Below are positions 8,780-17,242 of a stretch of 64,000 nucleotides of DNA, one piece after another. The notes under the pieces are model-generated. The model saw only the letters and a list, made by a program, of their open reading frames with translations, was not told the DNA's origin and made no database searches. Numbering within the stretch: the first letter of the stretch is position 1; the number at the start of each line of letters is the position of its first letter. This DNA is from Flavobacterium panici (GTDB lineage Bacteria > Bacteroidota > Bacteroidia > Flavobacteriales > Flavobacteriaceae), in the NCBI RefSeq assembly GCF_903819335.1, contig NZ_CAIJDE010000029.1:225219-289218 (forward strand), written 5' to 3'. A program made the position numbers and the translations under genes.

Positions 8780-10582
8780 ATGAAAAAAATCCTAACACTA
8801 TTATTCCTGACAACGTTCGCTGCCGGACAATCACAAGGTTTAATTTCAAACGTTCCAAACCGAAACACAACCTCTTTAAACGGTGTTTGGAATTACATTG
8901 TTGATCCGTATCAAACAGGCTTTTACAGCTTTCACCTTGACCAATATGATAAACAGGAAAAACCAGCAAAATCAGCTTTTTACAGTAATTATCACGCAGT
9001 AAACAAACAGGAATTAGTAGAATATGATTTTGATAAATCGCCAACAATAAATATTCCCGGCGACTGGAATTCGCAGGTTACAGAACTAAAATATTACGAA
9101 GGAAACGTTTGGTTCAAAAAATCTTTCGATTATAATTTGGTCGCTAATAAACGCCTTTTCGTTTATTTGGGAGCCATCAATTACAAAGCTGATGTTTATT
9201 TAAACGGAAAAAAACTGGGAACTCACGAAGGTGGTTTTACTCCATTCAATTATGAAGTTACTGCGATTGTACAGCCAAAAGACAATTATTTGGTTATTAA
9301 AGTAGATAATACGCGTCATAAAGAAGATGTTCCAACAGTTAATACCGATTGGTGGAATTATGGCGGAATTACGCGTGATGTCACTTTAATCGAAGAAGAA
9401 TCTGCATTTATTGAAGATTACATGATTCAGTTGAAAAAGAATAATGCCAATATTATTTCTGGTTTTATCAAAATCAATAATTTGAATCCTACGCAAAATC
9501 AGGCATCGATTTCTATTCCTGAATTAAAAATCAATTACAAAGGAAAAATTGGCGCTGACGGAATTTTAAATTTTGAAATTCCAGCGAAAAAAATCTCGTA
9601 TTGGTCACCGGAAAATCCCAAATTATATGATGTTACAATCGATTTTAACGGAAAGAAATTAAATGATAAAATTGGTTTTAGAACAATTGAAACAAAAGAA
9701 GACAAAATTTTATTGAACGGAAAGCAGGTCTTTTTAAGAGGAATTTCGATTCACGAAGAAAATGCAAAAGGCGGACGTGCGAATTCTCAGGAAGATGCTT
9801 TACGTTTACTAAACTGGGCAAAAGAATTAGGCTGTAATTATGTTCGTTTGGCGCATTATCCACATAACGAAAACATTATTAGAGAGGCTGATAAAATGGG
9901 ATTAATGGTTTGGGAAGAAATTCCGGTTTACTGGACGGTAGAATTCACAAACAAAAACACGTACCAAAATGCTCAGGATCAATTAACCGCTGCAATTACC
10001 AGAGATAAAAACAGAGCCAGTATTGTGATTTGGTCTATGGCAAATGAAACTCCTATTTCTGATGCCAGAAATACTTTTATCACGAATTTAGTAACGCATA
10101 CAAAATCTCTTGATAATACAAGATTAATTAGTGCGGCTTTATTAACGCGTAACGGAAAAATTGACGATGAAATTGGTAAATCGCTTGATATTATTGCTTT
10201 CAACCAATATTTAGGCTGGTACGGCGGTAACTTAGAAAATGCTGAAAAAACATTCTGGACTACGCCATACAACAAACCTGTTTTTGTTTCGGAATTTGGA
10301 GGTGATGCAAAAGCTGGCTTTCACGGAGATAAAACCGAACGCTGGACAGAAGAATACCAGGAATATTTATACATTCAGAATTTGAAAATGATTGAAAAAA
10401 TCCCTCACTTAAGCGGATTAAGTCCGTGGATTTTAGTTGATTTCAGATCTCCAAAAAGATTACTTCCGGGCATTCAGGACGGTTACAATCGTAAAGGTCT
10501 AATCTCAAATGACGGTGAAAAGAAGAAAGCTTTTTACATTATGCAGAATTGGTACGACAAAAAGAAAAAAGAAGAAAAATAA
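8780..10582 (+). CDS. GH2 beta-glucuronidase-like enzyme
   Basis: The chosen start is the ATG at 8780 (MKKILTLLFLTTFAAGQSQG, a signal peptide). An upstream in-frame ATG at 8732 would put a non-signal leader before it. The resulting 600-residue protein has the compact GH2 architecture (jelly-roll, Ig-like, TIM barrel), close to E. coli GUS in length. Visible sites are WNYGGITRDV, RLAHYPHNENIIREADK, acid/base E423 in WSMANET and nucleophile E505 in VSEFGGD. Near the end is NRKG (N570, K572), matching in place and sequence the NxKG motif that binds the uronate carboxylate in beta-glucuronidases. This supports action on glucuronic or galacturonic acid ends. It follows the other GH2 gene after a repeat-filled gap. 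Confidence 0.88.
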   Translation: MKKILTLLFLTTFAAGQSQGLISNVPNRNTTSLNGVWNYIVDPYQTGFYSFHLDQYDKQEKPAKSAFYSNYHAVNKQELVEYDFDKSPTINIPGDWNSQVTELKYYEGNVWFKKSFDYNLVANKRLFVYLGAINYKADVYLNGKKLGTHEGGFTPFNYEVTAIVQPKDNYLVIKVDNTRHKEDVPTVNTDWWNYGGITRDVTLIEEESAFIEDYMIQLKKNNANIISGFIKINNLNPTQNQASISIPELKINYKGKIGADGILNFEIPAKKISYWSPENPKLYDVTIDFNGKKLNDKIGFRTIETKEDKILLNGKQVFLRGISIHEENAKGGRANSQEDALRLLNWAKELGCNYVRLAHYPHNENIIREADKMGLMVWEEIPVYWTVEFTNKNTYQNAQDQLTAAITRDKNRASIVIWSMANETPISDARNTFITNLVTHTKSLDNTRLISAALLTRNGKIDDEIGKSLDIIAFNQYLGWYGGNLENAEKTFWTTPYNKPVFVSEFGGDAKAGFHGDKTERWTEEYQEYLYIQNLKMIEKIPHLSGLSPWILVDFRSPKRLLPGIQDGYNRKGLISNDGEKKKAFYIMQNWYDKKKKEEK

Positions 10583-10684
10583 ATTAAGAACCATTACCAA
10601 TTCATTAACAAAAAACAGACTGTATTTATATGATTTTTCTTCATTATTAACTTACTTTGTGGTTATTCTAAAAATTGTAACCTT

Positions 10685-11248
10685 ATGAAAAAATTTTATT
10701 TAATGGCAGTTACTTTATTTGCTGCCTTTACAGTTCAAGCTCAAGATGTAGTAAAATTTGCTCCGCTTGATGCAAGTCCGGTTGATATTTCTTATTTCCC
10801 AAACAAAGCAGTTAAATTCAAAAAAACAGACAATCCTAGTCCGGTTGTAAAAGTTATCTACGCAAGACCTTCTGTAAAAGGAAGAACTATTTTTGGAGAT
10901 ATCGTGAAGTTTGGTGAAGTTTGGAGAGTTGGTGCTAATGAAAATACTGAAATTAAATTTTACAAAGCAGTAACAATTGGTGGTAAAAATATTGCTGCAG
11001 GTACTTACAGTTTATTTGCAATTCCTGAAAAAGATAAATGGACAATTATTATCAATAAAGAATTGGACTTATGGGGTGCTTACGCTTATGATGAAAGTAA
11101 AGATGTTGTAAGAGTTTCTGTTCCTGTAAAATCAGTAAATGAAGTAATCGAAGCTTTATCAATTGCTTTTACAACTCAGGGTAATGTAGCTAATCTAGTT
11201 ATTGGGTGGGATAAAACAACTGCTGAATTGCCTATTACGGTTAAATAA
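10685..11248 (+). CDS. DUF2911 domain secreted protein
   Basis: This 187-residue protein has a signal peptide ending at VQAQD (about residue 20). Nearly all the rest is a DUF2911 domain: VKVIYARPSVKGRTIFGDIV, FGEVWRVGANENTEIKFYK, and LFAIPEKDKWTIIINKE. DUF2911 proteins are common secreted beta-sandwich proteins in Bacteroidota with no established function. It stands alone, 102 bases after the GH2 gene, and ends at a strong bidirectional hairpin. It is probably not part of the glycan locus. No catalytic residues can be named. Confidence 0.85.
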   Translation: MKKFYLMAVTLFAAFTVQAQDVVKFAPLDASPVDISYFPNKAVKFKKTDNPSPVVKVIYARPSVKGRTIFGDIVKFGEVWRVGANENTEIKFYKAVTIGGKNIAAGTYSLFAIPEKDKWTIIINKELDLWGAYAYDESKDVVRVSVPVKSVNEVIEALSIAFTTQGNVANLVIGWDKTTAELPITVK

Positions 11249-11266
11249 TTAATCATTTTCAGATAT

Positions 11267-11348
11267 AAAAAAAAGAGCCATTTTGAACTGCCCCCAAAAA
11301 GTTAGACACTATTTGGGGGCAGTTCATTTTTCAATGTCTCTTTTTTGT
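11267..11348. terminator. Bidirectional terminator built on an IS3-like end palindrome
   Basis: The core is TGAACTGCCCCCAAA at 11284, a 13-base loop containing GTTAGACAC, then TTTGGGGGCAGTTCA ending at 11326. Outside it AAAAAAGAG (before) pairs with CTCTTTTTT (after), giving A/T runs on both sides. It lies between converging genes (DUF2911 stop 11248, molybdenum hydroxylase stop 11350) and would stop transcription from both. The TGAACTGCCCCCAAAAAGTTAGACAC string resembles the terminal inverted repeats of IS3-family elements (from memory), so this may be a relic or borrowed IS end. Confidence 0.75.
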
Positions 11349-11349
11349 T

Positions 11350-13554
11350 TTAAACCTTAACGGTTTCTATAATTTTATCCAGCGTAATTGGCAAATCTCG
11401 TACACGTTTTCCTGTGGCGTTAAAAACAGCATTTGCAATTGCAGGCGCCATTCCAACCAAAGCCGTTTCACCAAGACCTTTCGTTCCCATTGGGTTGCTG
11501 ATTGGGTCTTTTTTATTAACGAAGAAAACTTCCTGTTTTTCAATATCGGCATTTACGGGAACATGATAATCGGCGAAATTATTGTTGATTGGACGTCCAA
11601 AACGATGATCGATTTCCAATGCTTCCATTAATCCCATTCCGATACCTCCTACTGCACCGCCGTACATTTGTCCAGCAGAAGTTTTTTGGTTGATAACTGT
11701 TCCAATATCAGCACACGAAACAACATGCGCCAAACGTATTTTACCCAAATTCGGATTTACTAATACTTTTACAAAGTGCACTGAAAACGAATAAATCGAA
11801 TATTTCTTAGCTTCTTCTGTTCCTTTTGATTGATTTTCAACTTCTAACCCATCTAATTTATTTGCACTAAGCAAAGAAGTTAAAGCAACAGTTTTAGCGG
11901 TATCTTTTGTTGAAGAAACAATTCCATTTGCAAAAGTTAAATCTGTAATTGGAGTTCCTTTCAAAGCAGGATTTTCAGTCGCTAATCCCAATACTTTACT
12001 TACCAACAAATTACAAGCATCATGAACCGCAGAACCAACAGACGAAGTCGTTGCCGATCCTCCTTGTGTTGGGCCTTTTGGTAATCCGCTTTTTCCCATT
12101 TCAATGATCACATTTTCTGCAGGTAAACCAGTAATTTCAGCACCAATTGCCGTCATCATAGTTGCCGTTCCCGGTCCCATATCGTTGACACTGCACTGCA
12201 GCACTAAATTTCCATCGGGTAAGAATTTTGCTTTTACAGAAGTTGGACTTCTATAACAGCCAAAAGTTCCGGTTCCCATTCCGTAACCTACTAGCCATTC
12301 TCCTTCTTTTACAGAACCAGGTTCGTTTTTACGGTTTTTCCAGCCAATGCGTTCCATTCCGCCTTCGTAACATTCTAAAAGATATTTACTGCTCCACGGT
12401 TTATTTTGTTCCAAATCTTTCTCAGCATAATTCAATTTTCGAAATTCTATTGGATCTAAATTTAATTTATAGGCCATTTCATCCATCGCACATTCTAATG
12501 CAAAAGAACCTGTAGCCTCGCCCGGCCCACGCATCCAGATTGGTGTACAAGTGTCTAACGGAACAATTCTGTAACGTGTTGAAACATTTTCGCAATCGTA
12601 AATAAATCGGGACATATTTACGGTTCCTTCCATGAAATCTTCATAACTGGAAGTCATCGCAACGGCTTCGTGAGTCAAACCTGTAAGTTTCCCAGCTTTT
12701 GTTGCACCAAGACCCATTTTTTGAATCGTATAAGGCCTGAAACCAACATTGGTAAACATTTGCTCGCGGTGCAAAACTAATTTTACAGGGCGGTTCAATT
12801 TCTTTGCCCCAATTAATGCTGCAATTTCATACGGCCAAGTGTGTAATCCCATTCCAAATGCTCCTCCAAGATATTCAGAGTGTACTTCTACATCTTCAAC
12901 CGGCACTCCAAAAACTCCTGCAACACTTTTTCGCGTTCCTTCAACGCCTTGACTTTTGGTATATAAAATGGGTTTATTTCCGTCCCATTTTGCGATAATA
13001 TTCGCCAATTCCATTGGGTTATGAACTTCAGTTGGAATCGTATAATCGGCTTCTAAAATTACTTCTGCATTTTTGTAACCGTCATGAACTCCTCTGTGGT
13101 AATCATTCCCTTTATCTGTTTCAACTTTTTTCTCTTTATCCGCAGCTTTTTGAAGTTCAGTCGAATGTTCTTCTTTAAAATAATCGGCTTTAATTAAACT
13201 CGCTGCATATTGCATACGCTCAAAAGTATCGGCAATTACCAACGCAATTGGCTGATCGTAATACAAAACCGAATCATCTTTGAAAATCTGCAACGGCTGT
13301 CCAAAATTATGTTTGTCTTTTGCTTTTTGGTATCCGGAAGGTTTGTCTACATTTAAGTGCGTAATGACAGCGAGAACTCCCGGCGCCCATTCTGCTTTTT
13401 TAGTATCTATGGTTTTGACTCTTCCTTTTGCAATTGTACTTCCCACCAAGCATGCATAAACTACTCCTGGCGTTTTATATTCGGCAGAATAAGTTGCTGA
13501 TCCTGTTACTTTAGCAAATCCGTCAACTCTATTAATATTACTTGTTTTGCTCAT
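11350..13554 (-). CDS. paoC: Molybdenum hydroxylase large subunit, PaoC/YagR type
   Basis: This 734-residue protein is a xanthine dehydrogenase family molybdopterin-binding subunit without iron-sulfur or FAD domains. It has the a/b hammerhead N-terminus (RVDGFAKVTGSATYSAEY) and molybdopterin-binding segments (GGAFGMGLHTWPYE, WMRGPGEATGSFALE, QGGSATTSSVGSAVHDAC). The catalytic Glu is in MGTKGLGETALVG (E696, near the active-site Glu of E. coli PaoC). Together with the two upstream genes it would form a periplasmic aldehyde oxidoreductase that turns aldehydes into acids using molybdenum-cytosine-dinucleotide cofactor. It lies 8 bases after the FAD subunit gene. The natural substrate is unknown. 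Confidence 0.92.
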   Translation of the reverse strand: MSKTSNINRVDGFAKVTGSATYSAEYKTPGVVYACLVGSTIAKGRVKTIDTKKAEWAPGVLAVITHLNVDKPSGYQKAKDKHNFGQPLQIFKDDSVLYYDQPIALVIADTFERMQYAASLIKADYFKEEHSTELQKAADKEKKVETDKGNDYHRGVHDGYKNAEVILEADYTIPTEVHNPMELANIIAKWDGNKPILYTKSQGVEGTRKSVAGVFGVPVEDVEVHSEYLGGAFGMGLHTWPYEIAALIGAKKLNRPVKLVLHREQMFTNVGFRPYTIQKMGLGATKAGKLTGLTHEAVAMTSSYEDFMEGTVNMSRFIYDCENVSTRYRIVPLDTCTPIWMRGPGEATGSFALECAMDEMAYKLNLDPIEFRKLNYAEKDLEQNKPWSSKYLLECYEGGMERIGWKNRKNEPGSVKEGEWLVGYGMGTGTFGCYRSPTSVKAKFLPDGNLVLQCSVNDMGPGTATMMTAIGAEITGLPAENVIIEMGKSGLPKGPTQGGSATTSSVGSAVHDACNLLVSKVLGLATENPALKGTPITDLTFANGIVSSTKDTAKTVALTSLLSANKLDGLEVENQSKGTEEAKKYSIYSFSVHFVKVLVNPNLGKIRLAHVVSCADIGTVINQKTSAGQMYGGAVGGIGMGLMEALEIDHRFGRPINNNFADYHVPVNADIEKQEVFFVNKKDPISNPMGTKGLGETALVGMAPAIANAVFNATGKRVRDLPITLDKIIETVKV

Positions 13555-13562
13555 AATTCTAA

Positions 13563-14543
13563 TTATTTTGATGCTGCTATTGTAAGTGCTTCTGTTATTG
13601 CATTTGGACCAAGCGTTAGTTTAAAATCATTGCCGCCGTATGCTTTCGCACCTTTCATTGACAAATCTGCCGCTTTTTTAAATATCTCTTCTGAAACTGT
13701 TTTCCCTTTTAGGAATTCTTCTGCTTCAGTTAATCTCCAGGGTTTATGCGCTACACCTCCCATTGCCAGTCGAACATCATTTATTACATTATTTTTTATA
13801 TCTAAAGCCGCTGCAACAGAAACTAATGCAAAAGCATAACTCGTTCTGTCGCGAACTTTTAAATAATGTACATTTTTAGTAAAATTATTATCCGGAATTT
13901 CTACCGAAGTAATTAATTCTTTATTTTCTAAAGTATTGTCTTTCTCAGGAGTATTTCCCGGCAGACGATGAAAATCTGTGAATTTTATTTGTCGTTTTCC
14001 TTTTGGTCCTTCGACTAAAACAGTTGCATCTAATGCCGCCAATGCCACACACATATCACTTGGGTGAACGGCAATGCAGCTGTCTGAAGCTCCAAAAATA
14101 GCGTGCATTCTATTAGAACCTCCAATGGCACCGCAGCCACTTTTGGGAGTTCGTTTATTGCATGGCATATCCGTATTATAAAAATAGGAACAACGTGTTT
14201 TTTGCAGCATATTACCACCAACAGTTGCCATGTGTCTGATTTGCTGGGATGCTCCGGCTGCTAAAGCCAAAGCCAGCAAAGGATGTTTTTCTTTTATGGA
14301 TGCATCTTCGGCAACTTGACTGTTTTTAGCTAAGGCTCCTATTGAAACTTTTCCGGTTAGGAATTCTATTTTCTTTAAATCTAATCCTGTAATGTCAACC
14401 AGTTTGTCTGGAGCCACCACATTCTTTTTCATTAAATCTACCAAATTTGTTCCGCCGGCAATAAACATAGCTTCTTTTTCTTTGCTGATATTCGATACCG
14501 CTGAACTTGAAGATAATGCTTTAATTATTTGAAAATTTTTCAT
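13563..14543 (-). CDS. paoB: Molybdenum hydroxylase FAD-binding subunit, PaoB/YagS type
   Basis: This 326-residue protein has the FAD_binding_5 fold (EAMFIAGGTNLVDLMKK near residue 28, then RHMATVGGNMLQKTRCSY) and a CO dehydrogenase flavoprotein C-terminal domain (TSYAFALVSVAAALDI). A Cys-rich insert after the FAD loop (TRCSYFYNTDMPCNK, PKSGCGAIGG, SDSCIAVHPSDMC) corresponds to the extra [4Fe-4S] cluster known from E. coli PaoB and 4-hydroxybenzoyl-CoA reductase. The subunit carries electrons from the molybdenum centre to an acceptor. Its start overlaps the stop of the iron-sulfur subunit gene by four bases (ATGA), a sign of coupled translation. Confidence 0.92.
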   Translation of the reverse strand: MKNFQIIKALSSSSAVSNISKEKEAMFIAGGTNLVDLMKKNVVAPDKLVDITGLDLKKIEFLTGKVSIGALAKNSQVAEDASIKEKHPLLALALAAGASQQIRHMATVGGNMLQKTRCSYFYNTDMPCNKRTPKSGCGAIGGSNRMHAIFGASDSCIAVHPSDMCVALAALDATVLVEGPKGKRQIKFTDFHRLPGNTPEKDNTLENKELITSVEIPDNNFTKNVHYLKVRDRTSYAFALVSVAAALDIKNNVINDVRLAMGGVAHKPWRLTEAEEFLKGKTVSEEIFKKAADLSMKGAKAYGGNDFKLTLGPNAITEALTIAASK

Positions 14544-15178
14544 AATTCCTTTCCTCCTTCCTTCACTTCAGTTATTGCATCAACGATATTATGATAAGCG
14601 CCGCATCGACAGATGTTTCCGCTCATATATTCTCTGATTTCTTCTCGACTATTCGCATGACCTTCTTTGATACAGGCAATTCCCGACATGATTTGTCCCG
14701 GTGTACAATAACCGCATTGAAATCCGTCGTGCTTAATAAAAGCTTCCTGCATTGGGTGCAGTTTTTTTCCTTTTGAAAGTCCTTCGATTGTAGTAACCTG
14801 AGCGTTTTGCTGCATGGTTGCCAAAGTCAGGCAGGACAAAATTCGGGTTCCATTTACGTGAACCGTACACGCACCGCATTGTCCGTGGTCACAGCCTTTT
14901 TTTGTTCCGGTCAACAATAATTGTTCTCTTAATAAATCGAGTAAAGTGGTTCTCGGCTCGATATTAAGATTGTGTTTTTTGCCATTTACTTCGATAGAAA
15001 GCGGTACTGTTTCTAAATACTCCGCTATTTTTTCATCCCACTTATTCTCTGAAGCCATAACCAGTGAAGGCGGCGCCAGAGCAAGGGCGGTAAAAAGTCC
15101 TGATTTTTTTATAAAGTCACGACGGGAATTTGAATCATTCTCTGTTACTTTATCTGGATTTGTTTTTTTAGAAGCCAT
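14540..15178 (-). CDS. paoA: Molybdenum hydroxylase 2Fe-2S subunit with Tat signal, PaoA/YagT type
   Basis: This 212-residue protein opens with a twin-arginine signal (SRRDFIKKSG, R19-R20, then a hydrophobic stretch), so the folded complex would be exported to the periplasm. A plant-type ferredoxin domain follows (GCDHGQCGACTVHVNG, Cys 96/101/104), then the second 2Fe-2S domain (GFQCGYCTPGQ and ICRCGAYHN). It is the first gene of the paoA-paoB-paoC operon. A TAAATTTG box lies at 15222-15229 upstream on this strand, but no TTG sits at proper spacing, so the promoter is unproven. Confidence 0.93.
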   Translation of the reverse strand: MASKKTNPDKVTENDSNSRRDFIKKSGLFTALALAPPSLVMASENKWDEKIAEYLETVPLSIEVNGKKHNLNIEPRTTLLDLLREQLLLTGTKKGCDHGQCGACTVHVNGTRILSCLTLATMQQNAQVTTIEGLSKGKKLHPMQEAFIKHDGFQCGYCTPGQIMSGIACIKEGHANSREEIREYMSGNICRCGAYHNIVDAITEVKEGGKEL

Positions 15179-15303
15179 TCCATCTCTCTTTTAAATTAGC
15201 AAAAACTCTTGGGTATTCTAACAAATTTAACAATCTTAATCCACAAAAAGTTATGAAATTCAAACATTGTGCTTATTTAGAATAATTACAATTTCGGTGT
15301 GGG

Positions 15304-15775
15304 TTTTAACGCAAAGAACGCTAAGGTTTTTTATCTCACATTGTGTTGAGCGAAGGCAAAGTTCGCAAAGCTGGAATTGATATTCGGCGGGTGTTTTTTA
15401 ACGCAAAGCGCGCAAAGATTTTTTATCTCACTTTATGTTAAGCGAAGACAAAGTTCGCAAAGCTGGGATTTGAATATTGGGGTGTTTTTTTAACGCAAAG
15501 TGCGCAAAGTTTTTTTTATCTCACTTTATGTAAGCGAATGCAAAGTTCACAAAGCTGGATTTTGGTGTGCTTTTTTTTAACGCAAAGTTCGCAAAGGTTT
15601 TTTATCTCACATTATGTTAAGCGAAGGCAAAGTTCGCAAAGCTTTGTCAATTCCAGCTTTGCGAACTTTGCAATTATCTAGATAATTAACTTAAAAAAAA
15701 ACTTTGCGCCCTTTGCGATAAAAACCTTTGCGCTCTTTGCGTTAAAAACCCTTAGCGCCCTTTGCGGTTAAAAAA
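15304..15775. repeat. Tandem array of four ~90 bp units plus inverted copies
   Basis: The gap between paoA and the cysteine desulfurase gene holds four imperfect direct copies starting at 15308, 15400, 15492 and 15579 (spacing 92, 92, 87). Each begins AACGCAAAG(N)NCGCAAAG, continues TTTTTTATCTCAC, and ends GCAAAGTTCGCAAAGCTGG. After the fourth copy the sequence turns round: CCAGCTTTGCGAACTTTGC, then three TTTGCG(C/T)(C/T)CTTTGCG units. This makes a very large potential hairpin between divergent genes. No ORF or RNA gene was seen in it. Confidence 0.85.
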
Positions 15776-15843
15776 ACTACACACAGAAACAGATTTATTA
15801 TTTACATTGAAAATTGTATTTTTACAAGATTAAGCTTTTAATT

Positions 15844-16995
15844 ATGCCACATCAACAACATATTTACCTCGATAATAATGCCACCACCCGTGTTGATGAA
15901 CGGGTCTTAAAAGCTATGCTACCCTATTTTACTGATTTTTATGCCAATTCTACTAGTCAGCATATTGCAGGATTATCGGTAAACGAAGCTGTTGAAAATG
16001 CTGCCTGGCAAACTGCTGATTTGATTAATGCCGATGCTGATGAAATTATTTTTACTTCGGGTGCTACAGAAGCGATAAATCTGGCGATAAAAGGTCTGGC
16101 TGATCAGAGTCGAAAACATATTGTAACTGTTGCTACAGAACACAAAGCAGTTCTAGAAACTTGTCGTTTCATGGAAAGTATAGGCTTTGAAGTCAGCTAC
16201 TTACCTGTTGATCGTGAAGGGGTTTTAGATCTTAATCTTTTAAATGAAATTATTACAGATAAAACACTGGTTTTCATAGGAATGCTTTCTAATAATGAAA
16301 CAGGTGTCATACAAAATGTCAGCGAAATTTCTGCGATTCTTAAAAGTAAAAATGTGTTGTTTTTGTGTGATGCAACTCAGGTAGTCGGAAGAATTCCGAT
16401 TGATGTAAAAGCTCTTGGAATTGATCTTTTGACATTGTCGGCACATAAATTTTATGGACCAAAAGGTGTTGGTGCTTTGTATGTTTCGGCGAAAGCCAAA
16501 CTAAAATTACTTCCTCAAATTACGGGCGGCGGACATCAGCGAAAATTACGCAGCGGAACGCTTAACGTACCCGGAATTATCGGTTTAGGTAAAGCTGCTG
16601 AAATAGCTGTAAATGAATTAGAAACAGCTAAAAACAGAATAGAAATATTACGTAATAAACTAGAAAAGGGTTTATTGCAATTTGAAGGTTCTTTTATAAA
16701 TGGAAATATTCAAAACCGAATTTATAATACTTCAAATATTTGTTTTCCAGGTGTAAATTCGGAAAAGCTTATTATGGCTTTGGGGAATATTTCGGTTTCG
16801 AATGGGGCTTCTTGTTCGGCGGTTACGTCTGAACCTTCGCATGTTTTAAAAGCTATGGGATTGTCTGATGAAGAGGCTTTGAGTTCGATTCGGTTTAGTT
16901 TGGGAAGATTTACTACTTTGGAGGAAATTGATATTGCTGTTGAGCGGGTTTTGACTTTGGCGAGAGAATTTGCCACTAAGACGCTAAGGCACTAA
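15844..16995 (+). CDS. Cysteine desulfurase (NifS/IscS class, PLP-dependent)
   Basis: The start is placed at the ATG at 15844 (MPHQQHIYLDNNATTRVDE), because family members begin a few residues before YLDNNATT; a start at 15814 would add a leader with no family counterpart. The 383-residue enzyme shows the fold-type I aminotransferase pattern: ATEAINLAIKG, ATEHKAVLE, the PLP lysine in SAHKFYGPKG (K202) and the active Cys in GASCSA (C324), with the C-terminal RFSLGRFTT. It removes sulfur from cysteine as a persulfide. Its place between molybdenum hydroxylase genes and MocA/XdhC genes suggests it supplies sulfur to the molybdenum cofactor, although a general Fe-S role is possible. Confidence 0.9.
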   Translation: MPHQQHIYLDNNATTRVDERVLKAMLPYFTDFYANSTSQHIAGLSVNEAVENAAWQTADLINADADEIIFTSGATEAINLAIKGLADQSRKHIVTVATEHKAVLETCRFMESIGFEVSYLPVDREGVLDLNLLNEIITDKTLVFIGMLSNNETGVIQNVSEISAILKSKNVLFLCDATQVVGRIPIDVKALGIDLLTLSAHKFYGPKGVGALYVSAKAKLKLLPQITGGGHQRKLRSGTLNVPGIIGLGKAAEIAVNELETAKNRIEILRNKLEKGLLQFEGSFINGNIQNRIYNTSNICFPGVNSEKLIMALGNISVSNGASCSAVTSEPSHVLKAMGLSDEEALSSIRFSLGRFTTLEEIDIAVERVLTLAREFATKTLRH

Positions 16996-17020
16996 GTTTT
17001 TTGTTTGCTTTGAGAAATAA

Positions 17021-17229
17021 TCTCGCAAAGTCGCAGAGACGCAAAGTTTTTTATTAGTTGCCTCCAGTTTTAACTGGAGGAAGAAATAGATTAAGGTTAA
17101 AAAGGCTTTAGCCAAACTTCGGTTAGTTTGGCTAAAGCCTTTTCTGTTTTTTGCTTAGAACCTCCAGCTAAAGCTGGAGGCAATTGAAAATAAATCTTAA
17201 AAACTTTGCGACTCTGCGACTTTGCGAGA
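17021..17229. repeat. Nested palindromic structure with three stacked inverted repeats
   Basis: Three pairs of arms are nested: outer TCTCGCAAAGTCGCAGAGAC (17021) with its counterpart ending at 17229, middle TTGCCTCCAGTTT / AGCTGGAGGCAA, and a perfect central hairpin AAAGGCTTTAGCCAAAC - 8-base loop - GTTTGGCTAAAGCCTTT (17101-17142). It lies between converging genes (desulfurase stop 16995, nucleotidyltransferase stop 17243) and probably ends transcription from both. Confidence 0.85.
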
Positions 17230-17242
17230 TTAAAACATATAG

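Noticed and set aside
10652..10659. TTACTTTG as promoter of the DUF2911 gene
   Set aside because: The second base is not A and no TTG is at proper distance.
15222..15229. TAAATTTG as promoter of paoABC
   Set aside because: The box is perfect but the nearest TTG on that strand is at 14 bases, outside the usual 17-23.
15304..15664. Possible CRISPR array because of regularly spaced repeats
   Set aside because: The whole ~90 bp unit is repeated, with no unique spacers between short identical repeats, and no cas genes are seen.
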